From Methylobacterium sp. NEAU K (GTDB lineage Bacteria > Pseudomonadota > Alphaproteobacteria > Rhizobiales > Beijerinckiaceae), in assembly GCF_030700285.1 (NCBI RefSeq), contig NZ_JAUYZJ010000015.1:1-64000 (forward strand): a stretch of 64,000 nt of DNA, in the 5' to 3' direction. The notes below the pieces were generated by a model that worked only from the letters and a program-made list of their open reading frames with translations, made no database searches and was not told the origin of the DNA. Each line of letters opens with the position of its first letter. Positions within the stretch are counted from its first letter, which is position 1. Made by a program: the position numbers and the translations under genes. Shown here piece by piece: positions 33,319 through 42,695 of this stretch.

Positions 33319-34644
33319 ATGAAGATCCTGATCGCCGCGACGCCGCTCACCGGCCACGTCAACCCGCTGCTCGCCATCGGCTGCGAAGCCGCCGCCCGCG
33401 GCGACGAGATCCTCGTGCTCACCGACGCGGCCTTCCGGCCGAAGGTCGAGACGGCGGGCCTGCGCTTCACGCCCTATGCCGACAACGGTTCGGCCGCGTT
33501 CCGCGAGACCGGCCTGCCCGCCGGACCGGAACGCTACCGGCGCGAATTCCAGCGGCGTTTCATCGATCCCATGCCGGTGCAGGCCGCGGCCCTGCGCGCG
33601 CTGATCGCCGACGAGGCGCCGGACGTGATCGTGGCCGGCAGCATGTTCCTCGGCGTGCTGCCGCTGCTCCTCGACACCGCCCCGCGGCCGCCGATCGTCA
33701 CCGCCAATGTCAGCTTCCTGTTCCTCGACCGGCCCGATCACGCCCCGGTCGGCCTCGGCCTGCCGCCGGCGCGCGACCGGGCCGAGCGGATCCGCTACGC
33801 GGCCATGAAGGCCGGCATGGACGCAGCCTTCGCCAACCCCGTGCGCGCCTACGCGGACGGCCAGCTCGCGCGGCTCGGCCTGCCGCCGCTCCCGGCCTCC
33901 CTGCCACACTCGATCGTCGTGCTGCCGGACCTCTTCCTCCAGCCCACGGTGCCGGGCTTCGAGTACGATTACGGCACCCTCCCCCCGGGCGTGCGCTTCA
34001 TCGGCCTGCTCCAGCCCTCCGCCCCGCCGGCGCCGCTGCCGGACTGGTGGCCGGAGCTGTTGCGGGCCAACGCGGCGGGCAAGCCCGTCGTGCTGGTCAC
34101 CCAGGGCACCCTCGCCAACGCGGATTTCGGCGAGCTGGTCGAGCCGGCGCTGGCCGCCCTCGCCGACCGGGACGACCTGCTCGTCCTGGCCACCACCGGC
34201 GGACGGCCGGTCGAGGCGCTGCGGGGACCGGTCCCGGCCAATGCCCGCGTCTCGGTCTTCCTGCCGTTCCGCGAGTTGCTGCCGCGGGTAAGCGTGCTCG
34301 TCACCAACGGCGGCTACGGCAGCGTCTCGCAGGCACTGGCGTCCGGCGTGCCGATCGTGTCGGCCGGGCTCACCGAGGACAAGGCGGAGGTAAACGCCCG
34401 CATCGGCTGGTCCGGCGTCGGCCTCAACCTCGCCACCAACACCCCGAGCGCCGAAACCCTGCGCGAGGCGGTGGCGCGGGTGCTCGACGAGCCCGGCTTC
34501 CGGCAGCGCGCCGTCGCGCTGCGGGAGGCCTTCGCGGCGCGGGACGCGATGGCCGGCATCCTGGGCGCGGTCGACGACCTCGCCCGCTCCGGACCGGTGC
34601 GTGGCGGCACGGGCGCCGCGATCCCGCTGGCGAGGTCGGCATGA
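33319..34644 (+). CDS. GT1/UGT-like glycosyltransferase
   Basis: A 441-residue glycosyltransferase of the macrolide/UDP-glucuronosyl type that transfers sugar from an NDP-sugar to a small hydrophobic acceptor. The N-terminal acceptor domain starts MKILIAATPLTGHVNPLLAI. The donor motif is VTNGGYGSVSQALASGVPIV, preceded by VVLVTQGTLANADFGELVEP. A strong AAGGAGG ribosome site precedes the ATG. The stop overlaps the ferredoxin start, so it is coupled to the P450 redox genes. The acceptor may be a P450 product, carotenoid or secondary metabolite, which the sequence does not decide. Confidence 0.9.
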   Translation: MKILIAATPLTGHVNPLLAIGCEAAARGDEILVLTDAAFRPKVETAGLRFTPYADNGSAAFRETGLPAGPERYRREFQRRFIDPMPVQAAALRALIADEAPDVIVAGSMFLGVLPLLLDTAPRPPIVTANVSFLFLDRPDHAPVGLGLPPARDRAERIRYAAMKAGMDAAFANPVRAYADGQLARLGLPPLPASLPHSIVVLPDLFLQPTVPGFEYDYGTLPPGVRFIGLLQPSAPPAPLPDWWPELLRANAAGKPVVLVTQGTLANADFGELVEPALAALADRDDLLVLATTGGRPVEALRGPVPANARVSVFLPFRELLPRVSVLVTNGGYGSVSQALASGVPIVSAGLTEDKAEVNARIGWSGVGLNLATNTPSAETLREAVARVLDEPGFRQRAVALREAFAARDAMAGILGAVDDLARSGPVRGGTGAAIPLARSA

Positions 34645-34880
34645 AACCGGCCCTCGACCGCGCGGCGTTGCGCGTCGTCGTCGATCTCAACCGCTGCCAG
34701 GGCTACGCCCAGTGCTGCTACGCGGCGCCGGACGCCTTCACCTTACGCGGGCATGAGATCCTGTTCTACGATCCCGCGCCTCCGGCCGAGCGGCGCAGCG
34801 CGATCGAGCGGGCCGTGCAGGCCTGTCCGGTCCGCGCCATCAGCCTCCAGGCCGGGGCGGATGACGGAGGCGCAGCATGA
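34641..34880 (+). CDS. Small [3Fe-4S]/[4Fe-4S] ferredoxin, P450 redox partner
   Basis: A 79-residue ferredoxin of the actinobacterial/alphaproteobacterial P450-partner type. Cysteines appear as NRCQGYAQCCYAAP and CPVRAISL, that is C-x5-C, then CP, which leaves three ligands and suggests a 3Fe-4S cluster. The ATG overlaps the end of the glycosyltransferase by 4 bases and its own stop overlaps the reductase start. This tight coupling indicates a dedicated electron carrier. Confidence 0.9.
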   Translation: MKPALDRAALRVVVDLNRCQGYAQCCYAAPDAFTLRGHEILFYDPAPPAERRSAIERAVQACPVRAISLQAGADDGGAA

Positions 34881-36190
34881 GCCCGGAACCCGCCGGCATC
34901 GTCGTGGTCGGGGCATCGCTCGCGGGCCTGCGCGGGGCGGAGGCCCTGCGGCGTGGCGGCTATGACGGGCCGCTGACCCTGGTGGGCGCCGAGGCCCACC
35001 GCCCGTACGACCGACCGCCGCTGTCGAAGCACGTGCTCGCCGGGGAGCTGTCCCCGGAAGCGACGCGCCTGCCGGAACTGGCTTCCTTGCGCGCCCGCTG
35101 GCGGCTCGGGAGCGCGGCGGTGGCGCTCGACCGGACGGCCCGCGCCATCCGGCTCGCGGACGGAGCCGCTCTGGCCTACGAGAAGCTCCTGATCGCCACC
35201 GGGGCCGAGGCCCGGCCCTGGCCGGTCGAGACCGGCGGCGGGCTCGCCGGCATCCACACATTGCGCGGTTGCGACGACGCGGCCGCCCTGCGTGCCGACC
35301 TCGTGGCAGGCCCGCGCCGGGTGCTCATCGTCGGCGGCGGCCTGATCGGCTGCGAGGCGGCCTCCTGCCTGCGCGACCTCGGCCTGCCCGTGACCCTGGT
35401 CGATCCCAACCCGACGCCGCTGGCCCGCTCGCTGGGAACCCTGGTCGGCGGCGTGGTCGCCGCGTGCCTGCGCGAATCCGGCGCCGTGTTCCGCCCCGGC
35501 ACGCAGGTTCTGAGCTTCGAGGGCGACGAAGCGGGCCGCGTGGCCCGGGCCCGGCTGGCGGATGGGGGCGTCATTGAGGCCGATCTCGTCATCGCGGCGC
35601 TGGGCGCCACTCGGGCGACCGGCTGGCTCCGCGGGGCCGGCCTGATGGCCGATGCCGGCGGCCTCACCTGCGACGCGGCCTGCCGCGCCCGCGACACGGA
35701 CGGCGCGCCCTGCCCCGACATCTATGCCGCCGGCGACGTGGCGCGCTGGCCGATCCGCCTCTACGGGGGCCGCCCGGTGTCGGTGGAGCACTGGGGCAAC
35801 GCCGTCGAGCAGGCAGTCCATGCCGCCCGCAACATGCTGGCCGGCCCCGGCGACCAGCGGCCCTACGAGCACCTGCCGGCCTACTGGTCGAGCCAGTTCG
35901 GGATCAACATCAAGGCGGTGGGCCTCACCGAGGGGGCGGATTCGATCGCGGTGGTGCAGGGCTCGCGCGCGTCCCGGCGCTTCCTCGCCGTCTACGGGCG
36001 GGCCGGGCGCAGCATCGCGGCGGTTTCGTTCGACCAGGCGCGGTGGCTGCCCGCCTATGCCGCGGCGATCGCGGCCGGGGCCGCCTTCCCGCCGATCGTC
36101 GACGCCACCGACCAGCCCCGTGTGGAGACGGCCGTCCCCGGCTTCCCGCCGTCGCGCGCTTCCCGCCCCGCCGAGCCCGCCCATGCCTGA
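34877..36190 (+). CDS. FAD-dependent ferredoxin reductase
   Basis: NAD(P)H:ferredoxin oxidoreductase of the putidaredoxin reductase type, 437 residues. It shows the FAD-binding VVVGASLAGLRGAEALRRGG, the HRPYDRPPLSKHVL motif, the NAD(P)-binding VLIVGGGLIGCEAASCLR, and the FAD-binding DIYAAGDVARWP. The C-terminal domain ends at the P450 gene, whose ATG lies 8 bases inside it. It passes electrons from NAD(P)H to the ferredoxin encoded just upstream. Confidence 0.95.
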   Translation: MSPEPAGIVVVGASLAGLRGAEALRRGGYDGPLTLVGAEAHRPYDRPPLSKHVLAGELSPEATRLPELASLRARWRLGSAAVALDRTARAIRLADGAALAYEKLLIATGAEARPWPVETGGGLAGIHTLRGCDDAAALRADLVAGPRRVLIVGGGLIGCEAASCLRDLGLPVTLVDPNPTPLARSLGTLVGGVVAACLRESGAVFRPGTQVLSFEGDEAGRVARARLADGGVIEADLVIAALGATRATGWLRGAGLMADAGGLTCDAACRARDTDGAPCPDIYAAGDVARWPIRLYGGRPVSVEHWGNAVEQAVHAARNMLAGPGDQRPYEHLPAYWSSQFGINIKAVGLTEGADSIAVVQGSRASRRFLAVYGRAGRSIAAVSFDQARWLPAYAAAIAAGAAFPPIVDATDQPRVETAVPGFPPSRASRPAEPAHA

Positions 36191-37424
36191 CGACGCGCTC
36201 TTCTCCGCGGTGATGGACCCGGCCAACCGCGCCGACCCCTACCCGCTCTACGCCCGGCTGCGCCAGCGCCCGGTCTGGCGCCAGCGTGGCGGCAGCTACG
36301 TGGTGAGCAGCCATGCGGCGATCCGCGCCCTGATCTTCGATCCGCGCCTCAGCTCGGAGGACCTGCCGCCGCCCCGCCGGCCGCGCACCGGCAATCCGCT
36401 CAGGGATTTCATCCTGAACCCGATCAAGAACCGCATCAGCGCGACGCACCGCCCGCTGATCTTCCGCGACCCGCCCGACCACGACCGGCTGCGCAGCCTG
36501 GTGATGCGTGAATTCTCGATCGCCCGGGTGCTCGGCCTGCGCGAGCGGATCGCCCGGGAGGTGGACCACCTCCTCGATGCCTGCCGGGGGCGCCCGGAGA
36601 TCTGCTTGGTGAGCGACCTCTCGTACCCACTGCCCGTGGCGGTGATCTGCGAGCTGCTCGGTGTCCCCGAGGCGGACGAGCCGCAGTTCCAGGCCTGGGC
36701 GACGCAGCTCGCCACCGCGGTGGAGCCGGATGCGCGCCACGATGCGGAGACCCGCCGCCAGATCGTCGGCGCCTTCGACGAGATCGCGGCCTACATGCGC
36801 GACCTCATCCGCGAGAAGCGCCGCCGCCCGGCCGACGACATGCTCAGCGGCCTGGCCGCGCCCGGGCCGGGCGGCAGGAAGCAGATGAGCGACTTCGACC
36901 TCATCGCCACCTCGGTCCTGCTGCTGGTCGCGGGGCACGAGACCACTGTGAATCTCGTCACCAACGCCATGCTCACCCTGCTGCGCCACCCGCCGGAGCT
37001 GGACCGCCTGCGCGCCGACCCGGAGCGGGCGCCGCGGGTGATCGAAGAGGTGCTGCGCTACGAGCCGCCGGTGCATTTCCGGACCCGCAAGGCGCTGGGC
37101 TCGATCGCGCTCGCCGGCGAGACGATCCCGAAGGGCGCCCCCGTCATCCTGCTCTTCGCCGCCGGAAACCGCGACCCCGAGCGGTTCGCCGCGCCCGACC
37201 TCTTCGATCCCGACCGACCCGACATCCAGCATTTCGGCTTCGGCGGCGGCCTGCATTACTGCGTCGGCGCGCCCCTCGCGCGGCTCGAGGCCGAGATCGC
37301 CCTGGTGGCGCTCAGCCGCCGCCTCGTCGCCCCGCGGCTGCTGCGCGATCCGCCACCCTACCGGCCGGGCGCCTCGCTCCGCGGACCCGAGCAGCTGGGG
37401 ATCGGCATCGACGGGATCGCCTGA
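36183..37424 (+). CDS. Cytochrome P450
   Basis: Bacterial class I P450 of 413 residues. It has the I-helix oxygen-activation motif LLLVAGHETTVNLVTNA, the K-helix ExxR as VIEEVLRYEPPVHFRTRK, and the heme loop FGFGGGLHYCVGAPLARLEA with the cysteine ligand. It is soluble and monooxygenates an unknown substrate using the adjacent ferredoxin and reductase. The last 67 bases overlap, in the opposite strand, the end of the histidine kinase gene. The exact CYP family and substrate cannot be told. Confidence 0.96.
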   Translation: MPDDALFSAVMDPANRADPYPLYARLRQRPVWRQRGGSYVVSSHAAIRALIFDPRLSSEDLPPPRRPRTGNPLRDFILNPIKNRISATHRPLIFRDPPDHDRLRSLVMREFSIARVLGLRERIAREVDHLLDACRGRPEICLVSDLSYPLPVAVICELLGVPEADEPQFQAWATQLATAVEPDARHDAETRRQIVGAFDEIAAYMRDLIREKRRRPADDMLSGLAAPGPGGRKQMSDFDLIATSVLLLVAGHETTVNLVTNAMLTLLRHPPELDRLRADPERAPRVIEEVLRYEPPVHFRTRKALGSIALAGETIPKGAPVILLFAAGNRDPERFAAPDLFDPDRPDIQHFGFGGGLHYCVGAPLARLEAEIALVALSRRLVAPRLLRDPPPYRPGASLRGPEQLGIGIDGIA

Positions 37425-38779
37425 GAGGAGGCCGGAGTCCCGGGAAGGTCGATCTCGGCCCGCAAGCCACCCCCGGGCCGGTTCACCAGGCGGATCTCGC
37501 CGCCATGGGCACGCACCGCGGAGCGGGCGATCGCGAGCCCGAGCCCGATGCCGCCGGTCTCGTCGCTGCGCGCATCGTCGAGCCGGGTGAAGGGCTCGAA
37601 CAGGCTCTCGACCCGGCCCGTCGGCACGCCCGGGCCGTCGTCCTCGACCTGCACCCGCACCACGTCCCGGTCCTGCGCGACGGTGATACGGGCGCAGCCG
37701 CCGTAGCGGATCGCGTTCTCCACGAGATTGTCGAGGGCCCGCCGGAGGGACACGGGCCGGCCGTGGAACGGCAGCGCCGCCGGGGCCGAGAGCGTCGCGT
37801 TCCGGCCGAGCGCCCGATGGTCGTCGACGAGCGCGCGCGCCATCCCGGCGAGGTCGAAGGTTTCCGGCGCCTGCGCGACCACGTCGTCGCGGGCGAAGGT
37901 CAGCGTCGCCTCCACCATCCGGCGCATCTCGGCGAGCGTACGCACCATCGGCTCGCGCAGCTCCGGATCCTCGACCATCTCGGCGCGCAGCCACAGGGAG
38001 GCGATCGGGGTGCGCAGGTCGTGGCTGATCGCCGCCAGCATCCGCGTTCGATCCTCCACGAACGCCCGGAGCCGTGCCTGCATCAGGTTGAAGGCGGCGC
38101 TCATCCGGGCGAGTTCGCGCGGGCCGCGCTCCGGCAGGGGTTCGACCGCGGCGCCGCGGCCGACCTGCTGGGCCGCGGCCGCGAGGGCCGAGACCGGGCC
38201 GACCACCCCGCGCAGGCCGAACCCGACGACGACGAGCACGGCGGCGACGCTCGCGGCGAGCTGGGCGAGGCCGATCCGCAGCCAGGGCGGAGTCGGCAGG
38301 AATACCGGCGCCTCACCGTTGAGCCAGCGCCCGTCCGCCAGCCGCACCGAGACCCGCAGCGCCTCAGGGGGGGCCCGGCGCGGCGCCTCGTCCGGATCCT
38401 CGCCGAGATCGCGCTCGACCAGCTTGAGCCGCGCCGAACCGGGATCGATCCGCATCCGGCGCTCCAGGATCGCCGCGAGCCGAGTCTCGTCCGGGTCCAT
38501 GGCTGCGGCCTCGACCGTGCTGTCCGCGCCGATCGAGAAATGCCGGCGCGGCGAGCCGTAGGCCGCGATGACGCCCGGCACCGCCTCGGGGGGCACCCGA
38601 TCGATGAGGCGCGCCAGCGTCGCAACCCGGTCGATGACCTGCGTTCGCCCGGCGGCGCGCCCGACCCGGGTCGTCTCCTGGGCGAACATCGCGAAGGCGG
38701 CCGCCTGCGCCGCCACCACGGCGAGCACCAGCAGCAGGCCGAGCCGGCCGCCGAGGGAGCGCGGGACCGGGGACCTCAC
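37358..38779 (-). CDS. Sensor histidine kinase, EnvZ-like
   Basis: Membrane sensor kinase of 473 residues. It has a first transmembrane segment (LGLLLVLAVVAAQAAAFAMF), a periplasmic domain of about 140 residues, a second membrane segment and a HAMP-type linker. The H box is AISHDLRTPIASL, the N box NLVENAIRYG, the G1 box EDDGPGVP and the G2 box GGIGLGLAIA. The C-terminal 22 residues after LPGTPASS lie inside the P450 gene on the other strand. The partner response regulator is 15 bases upstream. The signal is unknown. Confidence 0.95.
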   Translation of the reverse strand: MRSPVPRSLGGRLGLLLVLAVVAAQAAAFAMFAQETTRVGRAAGRTQVIDRVATLARLIDRVPPEAVPGVIAAYGSPRRHFSIGADSTVEAAAMDPDETRLAAILERRMRIDPGSARLKLVERDLGEDPDEAPRRAPPEALRVSVRLADGRWLNGEAPVFLPTPPWLRIGLAQLAASVAAVLVVVGFGLRGVVGPVSALAAAAQQVGRGAAVEPLPERGPRELARMSAAFNLMQARLRAFVEDRTRMLAAISHDLRTPIASLWLRAEMVEDPELREPMVRTLAEMRRMVEATLTFARDDVVAQAPETFDLAGMARALVDDHRALGRNATLSAPAALPFHGRPVSLRRALDNLVENAIRYGGCARITVAQDRDVVRVQVEDDGPGVPTGRVESLFEPFTRLDDARSDETGGIGLGLAIARSAVRAHGGEIRLVNRPGGGLRAEIDLPGTPASSQAIPSMPIPSCSGPRSEAPGR

Positions 38780-38794
38780 GGGTTCGCCCGCATG

Positions 38795-39511
38795 TCAGAG
38801 TTCCCGCACATCGGCGGCGAGCACGTAGCCGCCGCCCCAGACCGTCTTGACCAGACTCGGTCTGGCCGGATCGCGCTCCAGCTTGCGCCGCAGGCGGCTG
38901 ACCTGGTTGTCGATGCTGCGGTCGAAGGCCTGGGCGGCGCGGCCGGCGGTGAGGTCGAGGAGCTGATCGCGGGAGAGGACGACGCGCGGGCGCTTGGCCA
39001 GCGCGGCCAGCAGCCGGAACTCGGCGGTGCTGAGCGGGACGGCACTCCCGTCCGCATCCAGGAGTTCGCGCCGGTCGGTGTCGAGGATCCAGCGGTCGAA
39101 GGCGAGCCGGCGCGTGCCGGCCTCGTCGCGGCTCCGCGGCAGGGCGTTGGCCCGGCGCAGGAGGTTCTTGACCCGGGCGAGCAGCTCGCGCGGGTCGAAC
39201 GGCTTCACCACGTAATCGTCCGCGCCGATCTCCAGGCCGACGATTCGGTCGGTCTGCTCGGCCATGGCGGTGAGCAGGATCACCGGCGTGTCGTGCACCT
39301 CGCGGATGTGCCGGCAGAGGGACAGGCCGTCCTCTCCAGGCATCATCACGTCCAGGATGATCAGGTCGATCGCCCCGTGCGCCAGGGCGGCCCGGGCGGC
39401 GGCGGCGTCTGCGGCGACGCTGACCCGCAGGTCGTGCCGCCGCAGGTAGGCGGCCAGCGGATCGCGGATGTCGCGGTGATCGTCCACCACCAGGACGTGC
39501 GCGTCGTCCAT
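38795..39511 (-). CDS. OmpR-family response regulator
   Basis: A 238-residue DNA-binding response regulator. The receiver domain has VLVVDDHRDIRDPL, the phosphorylated aspartate in DLIILDVMMPGEDGL and the conserved lysine in DDYVVKPFDPREL. A winged-helix output domain (RDQLLDLTAGRAAQAFDRSI, VWGGGYVL) follows. The ATG at 39511 is the clear start. It is the first gene of a two-gene operon with the kinase. Overall similarity to OmpR/CpxR-type pairs is high, but the regulated genes are not apparent. Confidence 0.95.
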   Translation of the reverse strand: MDDAHVLVVDDHRDIRDPLAAYLRRHDLRVSVAADAAAARAALAHGAIDLIILDVMMPGEDGLSLCRHIREVHDTPVILLTAMAEQTDRIVGLEIGADDYVVKPFDPRELLARVKNLLRRANALPRSRDEAGTRRLAFDRWILDTDRRELLDADGSAVPLSTAEFRLLAALAKRPRVVLSRDQLLDLTAGRAAQAFDRSIDNQVSRLRRKLERDPARPSLVKTVWGGGYVLAADVREL

Positions 39512-39720
39512 GCCTCGTCTCCCTGCCCGGTCGGCGCTCGTCAGGGCGGTATACCGCCGGGCTTCGCGCGTTTCCCGGGGAACATGTCGCAAAGTGTATC
39601 GGCACGCGGCCCGCGCGACAGCCCGCGACACTTCCGGCCCCGGCCGGCATAATCGCGCGACATCGACCGGCGACAGTCCCGCCCCGTGCCGAGTCAGGCA
39701 CGTCGGAACGGTGCAGGGCG

Positions 39721-41121
39721 ATGACCAGCGACGCGGCGCTCGCGCTCAACAGGTTCGGGATCGGGGCGCGGCCGGGCGAGGCCGCCCGCATCGCCAGCGA
39801 CCCGCGCGGCTTCCTTTTGGCGCAGCTCCGCATCCCGGAGGCGGCGCTGATCGCGGAGCCGGGCCTGCGCGCCTCCGACGCCGCCGTGCGCGACCTGGCT
39901 CAGGCACGGCGCGACAGGCGCGCGGAGGCGGCCCTGGCCGCCGGCGCGCCGCCCGCGGAGGTCACCCCGATGATACCGGCCACCGGAGCTGAGGCTCCGC
40001 CGGCCCCGGGGGCGCTGCGGCGCGACATCTACCGGGACGAGGTCGCCGCGGGCCTCGCCCATGGCGCCGCCACGGATTCCGGCTTCGTCGAGCGGCTGGT
40101 CCTGTTCTGGGCGAACCACTTCGCGGTCTCGGCCGACAAGGGCCCGGTCCACGTGCTGGCCGGCGCGTTCTCGCGCGAGGCGATCCGGCCGCACGTGCTC
40201 GGGCGCTTCGCCGACCTCCTGCGGGCGGCGGCGCGGCACCCGGCGATGCTGGTCTACCTCGACAACCAGCGCTCGGTCGGCCCCCTCTCGCCGGCAGGTG
40301 CGCGGGCGGGGCGCGGCCTCAACGAGAATCTCGCCCGCGAGACCCTGGAGCTGCACACGCTGGGCGTCGACGGCGGCTACGGGCAGGCCGACGTCATCGG
40401 TCTCGCCCGGGCGCTCACGGGCTGGGGCTGGGTGCCGCCGCGGGCCGATGATCCGGAGGCCGGCCGGTTCCGGTTCGTCCCGAACCGCCACGAGCCCGGG
40501 CCAGCGACGGTTCTGAGCAAGACCTACCCGCCGGGGGGTGCCGAGCAGGCAGAGGCGGTGCTCGACGACCTCGCCCGGCATCCGTCCACCCCCCGCCACA
40601 TCGCCAGGAAGCTCGTCGCGCACATGATCGCCGACGATCCGCCCGAGCCCGCGGTGGCGCGCGTGGCCGCGGTCTTCCGGGACAGCGACGGCGACCTCGC
40701 CGCCACCGCGGCGGCCCTCGTCGCGACACCGGAGGCCTGGGAGCCAGCGCCGCGCAAGCTGAAGTCCCCGTCCGAGTTCGTGCTCAGCGCCCTGCGCCTG
40801 CAGCCGGCACTCGACCCGCGCGATCCGGCGCTGATCCGCACGCTGACCGAACTCGGCCAGCGCCCGTTCACGCCGCCGAGCCCACGGGGCTTCCCGGACG
40901 ACGCAGCCTCCTGGCTCGCGCCCCACGCCTTCCGGGCCCGGGTCGAGTGGGCCTGCCTCGCCTGCGAGCGGGCGCCGCCCAAGGCCAACCCGGCAGAGCT
41001 GGCCGACGACGTCCTCGGTCCGCTTCTGTCGGCCGAGACCCGCCGGGAGATCGCTCGCGCCGAGACCGGGGCGCAGGGCCTCGCCCTTCTCCTGATGAGC
41101 CCCGAATTCCAGCGGAGATAG
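39721..41121 (+). CDS. DUF1800 family protein
   Basis: A 466-residue protein of the DUF1800 family. It starts MTSDAALALNRFGIGARPGE and has the family landmarks LVLFWANHFAVSADKGPVHV, LNENLARETLELHTLGVDGG, ALTGWGW and IARKLVAHMIADDPPE. DUF1800 genes nearly always pair with DUF1501 genes, as here (5 bases apart). The pair is thought to act in the cell envelope, but its biochemical role is unknown. No clear signal peptide is seen. Confidence 0.92.
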   Translation: MTSDAALALNRFGIGARPGEAARIASDPRGFLLAQLRIPEAALIAEPGLRASDAAVRDLAQARRDRRAEAALAAGAPPAEVTPMIPATGAEAPPAPGALRRDIYRDEVAAGLAHGAATDSGFVERLVLFWANHFAVSADKGPVHVLAGAFSREAIRPHVLGRFADLLRAAARHPAMLVYLDNQRSVGPLSPAGARAGRGLNENLARETLELHTLGVDGGYGQADVIGLARALTGWGWVPPRADDPEAGRFRFVPNRHEPGPATVLSKTYPPGGAEQAEAVLDDLARHPSTPRHIARKLVAHMIADDPPEPAVARVAAVFRDSDGDLAATAAALVATPEAWEPAPRKLKSPSEFVLSALRLQPALDPRDPALIRTLTELGQRPFTPPSPRGFPDDAASWLAPHAFRARVEWACLACERAPPKANPAELADDVLGPLLSAETRREIARAETGAQGLALLLMSPEFQRR

Positions 41122-41125
41122 GCCG

Positions 41126-42325
41126 ATGTCCTGTGAGACCCCGACACGCCGTGGCCTGCTCGCTGCCGGATCGAGCCTCGCGGCCTGGGCGCTGATACCC
41201 CGGCTCGCCTCGGCCGCGACCCGGGACCCGCGCTTCGTGCTGGTGATCCTGCGTGGCGCCCTCGACGGCCTCGCCTTCCTGCCGCCTGTGGGCGACCCGG
41301 CCTACGCGTCCCTGCGCGGCGACCTCGCGCTCCCGACCACCGGGGCGGGGGCGGCCCTGCGGCTCGACGGCATGTTCGGCCTCAACCCGAACATGCCGGG
41401 GCTCAAGGCGCTCTACGACGACGGCCAAGCCCTGATGCTGCACGCAGTGGCCACGCCCTATCGCGAGCGCTCGCATTTCGACGGCCAGGACGTGCTGGAG
41501 AACGGGACGCCCGGCCCCGCCGGGGCCGAGACCGGCTGGCTCAACCGCGCCGCCTCGGGGATGCCGGCGCTCGGCCGGGTTCAGGACAGTGGCCTGTTCG
41601 TGGCGGGAGCGACGGTGCCCCTGGTGATGCGCGGCCCGAGCCCGGTGATGAGCTGGTCGCCCGGCTCCCTGCGGGCGCCCGCCGACGATATGCTGGCGCG
41701 GCTCGGCCGGCTCTACGGCGACCGCGACCCGCAGCTGCTGGGGGCGCTCACGGAGGGCCAGCGGCTCGACGCAGCGCTCGGCCGCGGGACCGGCGGTCCC
41801 CGCGGGCCGGCCGGCGCCTACGTCGCCCTGGCGGGCGCGGCCGGGCGCGCCCTCGCCCGCCCGGACGGGCCCCGGATCGCGGCGCTCGCGCTGGACGGCT
41901 GGGACACCCACGCGGCGGAAGGGCCGGCCTCCGGCCGCCTCGGCCATCTTTTGCAGGGGCTCGACGCGGCGCTGGCCTCGCTCAGGGCGGAGCTCGGGCC
42001 CGCCTGGGCCCAGACCGTGGTGGCGGTCGCCACCGAGTTCGGGCGCACCGCCCACGCCAACGGCACGGACGGGACCGACCACGGCACCGCCGCCGCCGCC
42101 TTCCTCGCCGGAGGCGCCGTCAAGGGAGGCCGCGTGATCAGCGACTGGCCGGGCCTCGCACCGGCCGCGCTCCACGAGGGCCGCGACCTGCGCCCGACCC
42201 GCGATCTCCGCGCCGTGCTCAAGGGCGTGCTGCGTGACCACCTGGGCCTTCCCGACGGGATGCTGGCCCGCACCGTCTTCCCGGGCAGCGGAGATGTCGC
42301 GCCCCTGCGCGACCTCCTGGCCTGA
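41126..42325 (+). CDS. DUF1501 family secreted protein with Tat signal
   Basis: A 399-residue sulfatase-like exported protein of the DUF1501 family. The N terminus has a twin-arginine motif (TPTRRGLLAAGSSLAAWALI) followed by LASA-A, so it is probably exported folded. The core includes VLVILRGALDGLAFLPP, RSHFDGQDVLENG and GWDTHAAEG. The alkaline-phosphatase superfamily fold is known for this family. It is translationally close to the DUF1800 gene and their products are likely partners. Confidence 0.92.
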   Translation: MSCETPTRRGLLAAGSSLAAWALIPRLASAATRDPRFVLVILRGALDGLAFLPPVGDPAYASLRGDLALPTTGAGAALRLDGMFGLNPNMPGLKALYDDGQALMLHAVATPYRERSHFDGQDVLENGTPGPAGAETGWLNRAASGMPALGRVQDSGLFVAGATVPLVMRGPSPVMSWSPGSLRAPADDMLARLGRLYGDRDPQLLGALTEGQRLDAALGRGTGGPRGPAGAYVALAGAAGRALARPDGPRIAALALDGWDTHAAEGPASGRLGHLLQGLDAALASLRAELGPAWAQTVVAVATEFGRTAHANGTDGTDHGTAAAAFLAGGAVKGGRVISDWPGLAPAALHEGRDLRPTRDLRAVLKGVLRDHLGLPDGMLARTVFPGSGDVAPLRDLLA

Positions 42326-42412
42326 ACCCCGATTCCGGGCCCTGCGCCCCGGAATGCCGGCGCGGCCGCAGAGCCGGCGCCGATCCCGCAACCATGACGG
42401 AGGAACAATCGA

Positions 42413-42673
42413 ATGCCGAGACATCTCGTCCCCGCCGCGCTGCTCGCGGTCGGACTCGCCGCACCGCTGCCGGCCTCGGCGCTGCCCCTGGCCGGACTCG
42501 CCGCGCCCGACGCGCCGATCGTCCAGGTCTATGGCGGCTGCGGCCCCTACGGCCATCGCGGTCCCTATGGCGGCTGCCGGCCCGGAGGGCAGTTCGGCGG
42601 CTACGTCCGGCGCGCCTGCCCGCCGGGCTTCCACATCGGGCCATACGGCCGCCGGTGCTGGCCCAATCGCTGA
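42413..42673 (+). CDS. GCG_CRPN small exported protein
   Basis: An 86-residue exported peptide. A signal peptide (PAALLAVGLAAPLPASALPL) is followed by YGGCGPYGHRGPYGGCRPGG, the GCG...CRP pattern that defines this Rhizobiales-enriched family, and a C-terminal CPPGFHIGPYGRRCWPN repeat of the same pattern. The function is unknown. It is the first of two such genes in tandem. Confidence 0.8.
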   Translation: MPRHLVPAALLAVGLAAPLPASALPLAGLAAPDAPIVQVYGGCGPYGHRGPYGGCRPGGQFGGYVRRACPPGFHIGPYGRRCWPNR

Positions 42674-42695
42674 CCCTCGATCCCGGGAGGACATC

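Noticed and set aside
39570..39590. A second parS-like site (GTTTCCCGGGGAAC)
   Set aside because: It is palindromic but has the wrong centre and only partial match to the ParB consensus.
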